Shown: positions 59,913 to 64,000 of the stretch, piece after piece
Layout of the letters: the number at the start of each line of letters is the position of its first letter
Numbering within the stretch: position 1 is the stretch's first letter
Origin: Paenirhodobacter ferrireducens
GTDB lineage: Bacteria; Pseudomonadota; Alphaproteobacteria; Rhodobacterales; Rhodobacteraceae
Length of the DNA stretch: 64,000 nucleotides
Assembly: GCF_004022265.1 (NCBI RefSeq)
Contig: NZ_SAVB01000003.1
Span: forward strand, 1 to 64,000
Reading direction: 5' to 3'
Made by a program: the position numbers and the translations under genes
The notes under the pieces: generated by a model
Told to the model about the DNA's origin: nothing
The model's input: only the letters and a program-made list of their open reading frames with translations
The model's database searches: none

Positions 59913-60207
59913 TCCAGCCCTCGACGATGCACAGATCGGCCTCCGAGACCGGTGTGCGCAGTGCCATCGCGCGCTGGTATTCCGGGCTCAGATAGCAGGC
60001 CCGCGCCGCCTCGATGGTCGGAAACTCGATCACCACCGTGCGCGGACGCAGGTCGCCCTCGACCACCTCCTGTGCGCCGCCGCGCACCAGAAACCGGCCG
60101 CCGTATTTCTCGAAGGCCACGGCGTTCGCTTCCCGGTAGGCCGCATAGGCCTGCGGGTCGTCGACGGTGACATGACCGATCCAGTATCCTTTTGCACTCT
60201 TGCTCAT
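59905..60207 (-). CDS. DUF1330 family protein, copy B
   Basis: A 100-aa paralog of the adjacent DUF1330 gene: KGYWIGHVTVDDPQAYAAYREANAVAFEKYGGRFLVRGG, then EVVEGDLRPRTVVIEFPTIEAARACYLSPEYQ. The conserved histidine-free barrel and R-x-x-V-I-E-F strand are visible. The pair may heterodimerise. The hisE gene is 56 bases upstream on the same strand, so co-transcription with his genes is possible. Confidence 0.87.
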   Translation of the reverse strand: MSKSAKGYWIGHVTVDDPQAYAAYREANAVAFEKYGGRFLVRGGAQEVVEGDLRPRTVVIEFPTIEAARACYLSPEYQRAMALRTPVSEADLCIVEGWNG

Positions 60208-60263
60208 CTACGCCTCCAGTTTTGCCAAAGCCTTGCGGGAGAACGCGGATTTTGCAAGACCGC

Positions 60264-60575
60264 TCAGCCGCGCGCGGCCTTTTCGGCGATCCCCGAGGTG
60301 CCCTCGCGGCGCTCGAGCTCGGCCAGCACCTCGGCGAGGGGGACGTCCTTCGCGGCCAGCATGACCAGCAGGTGGTAAAGCACGTCGGCGCTTTCATAGA
60401 CGAGGTTCGCGCGGTCGTCCTTGGCGACAGCCATGCAGGCCTCGATCGCCTCCTCGCCGAATTTCTGCGCGCATTTCTGCGCCCCCTTGGACAGCAGCTT
60501 CGCCGTCCACGAGCTGTCGGGATCGGCGCTCTTGCGCGCCGCGATCGTGGCTTCAAGCCGTTCGAGCGTGGTCAT
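60264..60575 (-). CDS. hisE: Phosphoribosyl-ATP pyrophosphatase HisE
   Basis: A 103-aa all-alpha NTP pyrophosphohydrolase that turns phosphoribosyl-ATP into phosphoribosyl-AMP (second step of histidine synthesis). Signatures are [28 protein letters not shown] (Mg-binding Glu residues) and [21 protein letters not shown]. Start ATG 60575 overlaps the hisF stop by 4 bases. HisI activity must be encoded elsewhere. Confidence 0.94.
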   Translation of the reverse strand: MTTLERLEATIAARKSADPDSSWTAKLLSKGAQKCAQKFGEEAIEACMAVAKDDRANLVYESADVLYHLLVMLAAKDVPLAEVLAELERREGTSGIAEKAARG

Positions 60576-61333
60576 GTCAGCCTCACGGGAATGCCGGCGG
60601 CGGCCATGTGTTCCTTGGCCTGCCGGATGGTGTAGGTGCCGAAGTGGAAGATCGAGGCGGCGAGTACCGCCGAGGCATGGCCCTCGGTCACGCCCTCGAC
60701 CAGATGATCGAGCGTGCCGACCCCGCCCGAGGCGATCACCGGCACTTCGACCGCATCGGCGATGGCGCGGGTCAGCGGCAGGTTGAAGCCCGCCCGGGTG
60801 CCGTCGCGGTCCATCGAGGTGAGCAGGATCTCGCCCGCGCCCATCGCCTCGACGGTGCGGGCGAATTCCACCGCGTCGATGCCTGTCGCCTTGCGCCCGC
60901 CATGGGTGAAGATCTCCCACCGGCCCGGTTCCACCGTCTTCGCGTCGATGGCGACGACGATGCACTGGCTGCCGAAACGGTCGGCGGCCTCGGCCACGAC
61001 ATCGGGGTTCGCCACGGCGGCGGAGTTGAAGCTGACCTTGTCGGCGCCCGCGAGCAGCAGCTTGCGCACATCCTCGTGGCTGCGCACGCCGCCGCCGACG
61101 GTGAGCGGCATGAAGCATTGCTCGGCGGTGCGGGTGACGAGGTCGTACATCGTGCCGCGGTTCTCGTGCGTCGCATGGATGTCGAGGAAGCACAGCTCGT
61201 CGGCGCCCGCCGCGTCATAGGCCTTCGCCGCCTCGACCGGGTCGCCCGCGTCGATCAGGTTGACGAAGTTGACGCCCTTGACGACACGGCCGTCGGCGAC
61301 ATCGAGGCAGGGGATGATGCGGGTTTTCAGCAT
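60572..61333 (-). CDS. hisF: Imidazole glycerol phosphate synthase cyclase subunit HisF
   Basis: A 253-aa TIM barrel that forms IGP and AICAR from PRFAR using ammonia from HisH. It contains [17 protein letters not shown] (catalytic Asp11), [26 protein letters not shown] (phosphate site), [15 protein letters not shown] (Asp130 region) and [13 protein letters not shown]. Length is normal. It is separated from hisA by repeat copy 3. Confidence 0.96.
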   Translation of the reverse strand: MLKTRIIPCLDVADGRVVKGVNFVNLIDAGDPVEAAKAYDAAGADELCFLDIHATHENRGTMYDLVTRTAEQCFMPLTVGGGVRSHEDVRKLLLAGADKVSFNSAAVANPDVVAEAADRFGSQCIVVAIDAKTVEPGRWEIFTHGGRKATGIDAVEFARTVEAMGAGEILLTSMDRDGTRAGFNLPLTRAIADAVEVPVIASGGVGTLDHLVEGVTEGHASAVLAASIFHFGTYTIRQAKEHMAAAGIPVRLT

Positions 61334-61411
61334 GGAGGCGCCTCCTTTGGCGCCTTGATAGCGCCCGTCGCGCGGGATGGGAAGCGAAAGGGCAGGGGCG
61401 CTGCCCCTGCA

Positions 61412-61480
61412 CCCCGAGGTATTTCAGGCAAGATGAAGAGGGGGCCGCGGCGCTTTCATCTTGCCGAAAATACCTCGGGG
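61412..61480. repeat. Dispersed palindromic repeat, copy 3
   Basis: Arms CCCCGAGGTATTTCAGGCAA (61412-61431) and TTGCCGAAAATACCTCGGGG (61461-61480) with inner AGATGAA / TTTCATCT pairing. It divides hisF from hisA in a 182-base gap. A second short palindrome, GCAGGGGCGCTGCCCCTGC, lies immediately before it (about 61393-61411). Confidence 0.85.
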
Positions 61481-61515
61481 AGCCGAGGCATCGCCTCGGC
61501 GGGGCGGAGCCCCTC

Positions 61516-62235
61516 TTACGCTTTCAGCGCTGCAAGGGCAGCGCTCAGATCGAGTGCCCCGTCATAGATCGCGCGACCCGAGATCGCGCCGGCGATCACG
61601 CCGGTGTCGCGCAGCGCGACCAGGTCGGGCAGCGACGACACCCCGCCCGAGGCAATCACCGGGATCGTCACGGCACGGGCCAGCGCCTCGGTCGCCTCGA
61701 TGTTCGGGCCGGTCATCGCGCCGTCGCGCAGGATGTCGGTGTAGATGATCGCCGCGACGCCTGCGTCCTCGAAGGATTTCGCGAGGTCGGTGACCATCAC
61801 GTCGGTCTCCTCGGCCCAGCCCTTGGTGGCGACGCGGCCGCCGCGGGCGTCGATGCCGACCGCGACCTGGCCCGGGAAGGCGCGGGCCGCCTCGCGCACG
61901 AGGGCCGGGTTCTCGACCGCCACGGTGCCGAGGATGACGCGGGAAAGTCCCTTCGAGAGCCAGCCTTCGATCGTCGCCATGTCGCGGATGCCGCCGCCGA
62001 GCTGGGCGGGAACGGAGATCCGGGCGAGGATTGCCTCGACCGCCGCGGCATTCACCGGCGCGCCGGCGAAGGCGCCGTTCAGGTCGACAAGGTGGACCCA
62101 TTCGCAGCCCGCGGCCTCGAACTTGGCGGCCTGGGCTGCGGGGTCGTCGCCGAAGACCGTGGCCTTGTCCATCTCGCCGTGCAGCAGGCGCACGCACTGG
62201 CCGTCCTTGAGGTCGATCGCGGGGTAGAGGATCAT
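61516..62235 (-). CDS. hisA: ProFAR isomerase HisA
   Basis: A 239-aa TIM barrel that isomerises ProFAR to PRFAR. Typical parts are [26 protein letters not shown] (catalytic Asp), [40 protein letters not shown] (second catalytic Asp) and [13 protein letters not shown]. It lies upstream of hisF on the same strand, but a palindromic repeat stands between them, which may reduce hisF expression relative to hisA. Confidence 0.96.
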   Translation of the reverse strand: MILYPAIDLKDGQCVRLLHGEMDKATVFGDDPAAQAAKFEAAGCEWVHLVDLNGAFAGAPVNAAAVEAILARISVPAQLGGGIRDMATIEGWLSKGLSRVILGTVAVENPALVREAARAFPGQVAVGIDARGGRVATKGWAEETDVMVTDLAKSFEDAGVAAIIYTDILRDGAMTGPNIEATEALARAVTIPVIASGGVSSLPDLVALRDTGVIAGAISGRAIYDGALDLSAALAALKA

Positions 62236-62384
62236 CGCGGCTCTCCTTGCCTTCGGGCTTTGGGCTTTCGGGCCTCATGCCACGCGGCGGGGCGCGCGGC
62301 AAGTGTTGCGAAACGCCACGTCAGGCTTGCCGGGAATCGGGGGGCATGGCCAGATGACGCGCAGGGAAACCGGGAGGAAAGACC

Positions 62385-62768
62385 ATGAAACGCATTCTGC
62401 TGGCGGGGCTGTTTGCGCTCGCCGCGGGCGCCGCGGGCGCCGATCCGATCGAGGGGCTGTGGCAGACCCAGCCCGATGACGGCGCCTATGCGCTGGTGCA
62501 GATCGGGCCCTGCGGGGCGAATTACTGCGGCAAGATCACCCGCACCTTCAAGGATGGCGGCGAGTACAAGTCGCCCAACATCGGCAAGCCGATCGTCATC
62601 GACATGGCGCCGAAGGGCAATGGTGCCTACGAGGGCAAGGTCTGGCGGCCCTCGAACGACAAGACCTACATCGGCAAGATCGCCTTGGCAGGCGATGCGA
62701 TGAAGCTGTCGGGCTGTGTCCTTGGCGGGCTGTTCTGCGCCAAGCAGGACTGGTCGCGGGTGAAGTGA
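62385..62768 (+). CDS. DUF2147 exported small protein
   Basis: A 127-aa secreted protein with a signal peptide (KRILLAGLFALAAGAAGA, cut before DPIEG). The mature domain is a small beta-barrel-like DUF2147 fold: GLWQTQPDDGAYALVQIGPCGANYCGKI, then GKVWRPSNDKTYIGKIALAG and LSGCVLGGLFCAKQDWSRVK. Four cysteines could form two disulfides in the periplasm. Function unknown. It is inserted on the plus strand between hisA and hisH, with its own terminator. Confidence 0.9.
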   Translation: MKRILLAGLFALAAGAAGADPIEGLWQTQPDDGAYALVQIGPCGANYCGKITRTFKDGGEYKSPNIGKPIVIDMAPKGNGAYEGKVWRPSNDKTYIGKIALAGDAMKLSGCVLGGLFCAKQDWSRVK

Positions 62769-62790
62769 CCGGCCTGCCGGCAGAAACGGA

Positions 62791-62815
62791 AAGGGCGCCC
62801 TCGGGCGCCCTTTTT
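62791..62815. terminator. Terminator between the DUF2147 gene and hisH
   Basis: AAGGGCGCCC-tc-GGGCGCCCTT followed by TTT ends the plus-strand DUF2147 transcript. It abuts the hisH stop on the minus strand and serves both. Confidence 0.88.
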
Positions 62816-63456
62816 CATGGTTTCCACTGCAGGAAGTTCGAGATCAGCCGCAATCCGGTGCGTTGCGATTTCTCGGGGTGGAACTGCGTCCCCACCATGT
62901 TGTCGCGCCCGACGATCGCGGTGATCGGCCCGGCATAGTCGACATGGGCGAGCAGGTGTTCGGGGTTCGCCACGCGGAAGTGGTAGGAATGCACGAAATA
63001 GGCGTGATCGCCGGTCTCGATCCCCTGGAACAGGGCATGCGGGCGGTCGATCACCAGATCGTTCCAGCCCATGTGCGGCACCTTCAGCGTCGGATCGGCG
63101 GGCTCGATGCGCACCACCTCGCCCGGGATCCAGCCAAAGCCCTCGGTCGGTTCGAACTCGAGCCCGCGGCTCGCCATCATCTGCATGCCGATGCAGATGC
63201 CGAGGAAGGGCGTGCCCTTCCGGTGCACCGCCTCCTCGATCGCCTCGAAAAGCCCGGTGAAGCGGGTCAGGGCGGCGCGGCACGACGGGAAGGCGCCGTC
63301 GCCGGGCAGCACGATGCGGTCGGCACGCGCCACCACGTCGGGTTCCGAGGTGACGACGACCGAGCCCTGTCCGAGCTCGAGCGCCATCCGCTCGAAGGCC
63401 TTGCGGGCCGAGTGCAGGTTGCCCGAGTCGTAATCGACCAGAACGGTGAGGCTCAT
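62815..63456 (-). CDS. hisH: Imidazole glycerol phosphate synthase glutaminase subunit HisH
   Basis: A 213-aa class I amidotransferase that supplies ammonia to HisF. It shows DYDSGNLHSARKAFER, LPGDGAFPSC, the nucleophile in GICIGMQMMASRG, and the His/Glu pair in QFHPEKSQRTGLRL. ATG 63456 follows AGAAAGGAAAGAC. It is separated from hisA/hisF by the DUF2147 gene and adjacent to hisB (13 bases). Confidence 0.96.
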   Translation of the reverse strand: MSLTVLVDYDSGNLHSARKAFERMALELGQGSVVVTSEPDVVARADRIVLPGDGAFPSCRAALTRFTGLFEAIEEAVHRKGTPFLGICIGMQMMASRGLEFEPTEGFGWIPGEVVRIEPADPTLKVPHMGWNDLVIDRPHALFQGIETGDHAYFVHSYHFRVANPEHLLAHVDYAGPITAIVGRDNMVGTQFHPEKSQRTGLRLISNFLQWKP

Positions 63457-63469
63457 CTGTCTTTCCTTC

Positions 63470-64000
63470 TCAGAGCGCGCCCTTGGTCGAGGGCAGCACC
63501 CCGGCCATGCGCGGGTCGATCTCGACCGCCATGCGCAGCGCGCGGGCGACCGACTTGAAGGCTGCCTCGGCGATGTGGTGGCTGTTGATCCCGTGCACCT
63601 TGTCGACATGCAGCGTGATGCCGCCATTGGTCGAGAGCGCCTGAAAGAACTCGCGCACCAGCTCGGTGTCGAAGGTGCCGATCTTCTGCGTCGGGAAATC
63701 GACGTTCCACACCAGGAAGGGCCGCGCCGAGAGGTCGAGCGCGGTGGCGACCTGGGTGTCGTCCATCGCAAGCGCGAAATGGCCGTAGCGGCGGATGCCC
63801 TTCTTGTCGCCGAGCGCCTGCACCAGGGCCTGGCCAAGGGCGATGCCCGTGTCCTCGATGGTGTGGTGGTCGTCGATGTGCAGATCGCCCGCCGCAGTGA
63901 TCGTCATGTCGATCAGCGAGTGGCGCGAGAGCTGGTCGAGCATATGGTCGAAAAAGCCCACCCCGGTGACGTTCCGGTAGCGGCCGGTGCCGTCGAGGTC
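63470..64000 (-). CDS. hisB: Imidazoleglycerol-phosphate dehydratase HisB (N-terminus beyond right edge)
   Basis: A partial gene that continues past position 64000 (176 residues visible). The monofunctional dehydratase removes water from IGP in histidine synthesis. It contains [37 protein letters not shown] (metal-binding H-H-x-x-E-D), [13 protein letters not shown] and the second metal motif [17 protein letters not shown]. Only the first 15-25 residues should be missing. It is the most upstream his gene seen. Confidence 0.95.
   Translation of the reverse strand, partial: DLDGTGRYRNVTGVGFFDHMLDQLSRHSLIDMTITAAGDLHIDDHHTIEDTGIALGQALVQALGDKKGIRRYGHFALAMDDTQVATALDLSARPFLVWNVDFPTQKIGTFDTELVREFFQALSTNGGITLHVDKVHGINSHHIAEAAFKSVARALRMAVEIDPRMAGVLPSTKGAL

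Overview
The window is GC-rich alphaproteobacterial chromosome. Gene content and order (FadL-type porin, CarD, FdxA, SUV3-like helicase, RpoH, Anbu operon, single-chain Sat-CysC fusion, DUF465/DUF1150/DUF2147/DUF6476 genes) point to the Rhodobacteraceae (Rhodobacter/Rhodovulum/Cereibacter-like). The genus cannot be fixed from sequence reading alone. Most of the window is vertically inherited core genome. Accessory traits are an IS end at the left edge, an aromatic catabolic island, a decayed Hint-domain gene and one dispersed palindromic repeat family.

Layout. 1-125: outer end of an IS3-like element with the first codons of its transposase, abutting the C-terminal remnant of a DMT permease. 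414-2269 (minus): purK, purE and a DUF465 gene. 2404-3162 (plus): hsp20 and DUF1150 behind a sigma-32-like promoter. 3256-6112 (minus): Sat-CysC fusion and trxB, then a divergent Lrp regulator. 7068-18206: aromatic catabolism island (FadL porin, TetR, two different FAD hydroxylases, GST, CoA ligase, extradiol dioxygenase, FAH-family hydrolase, GntR). 18254-24708: rpoH with its own sigma-32-like promoter, rluD, DUF6476, NUDIX, ubiK-like, lgt, midA-like, pgeF and a 57-aa conserved protein. 24984-25469: Hint-domain pseudogene. 25473-28547 (minus): M19 dipeptidase and M3 oligoendopeptidase. 28895-32833 (plus): ATP-grasp / alpha-E / transglutaminase / Anbu proteasome-like operon. 32850-39104: lipase-like hydrolase and SCP2 gene, then TPR protein, SUV3-like helicase, S4 protein, fdxA and carD. 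39157-47631 (minus): KefB-type antiporter, a 1113-aa GspL/GspC-like membrane protein, metY, a membrane protein and a glycosyltransferase-like protein. 47757-48740: tRNA-Tyr and rlmB. 49540-58979 (minus): DegT aminotransferase, then an amine gamma-glutamylation cluster (amine oxidase, two glutamine synthetase-like ligases, class I amidotransferase, polar amino acid ABC transporter). 59112-64000: TerB, two DUF1330 genes and the his cluster hisE-hisF-(repeat)-hisA-[DUF2147 on plus]-hisH-hisB, with hisB running off the right edge.

Functional units. The island looks like uptake, ring hydroxylation, CoA activation and meta-cleavage of an unidentified aromatic compound, under two local repressors. 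The 50-59 kb cluster looks like import of a cationic amine or polyamine, gamma-glutamylation, oxidation and hydrolysis. The most open questions are the substrates of these two pathways, the role of the Anbu operon, and the large GspL/GspC-like protein at 41184-44525.
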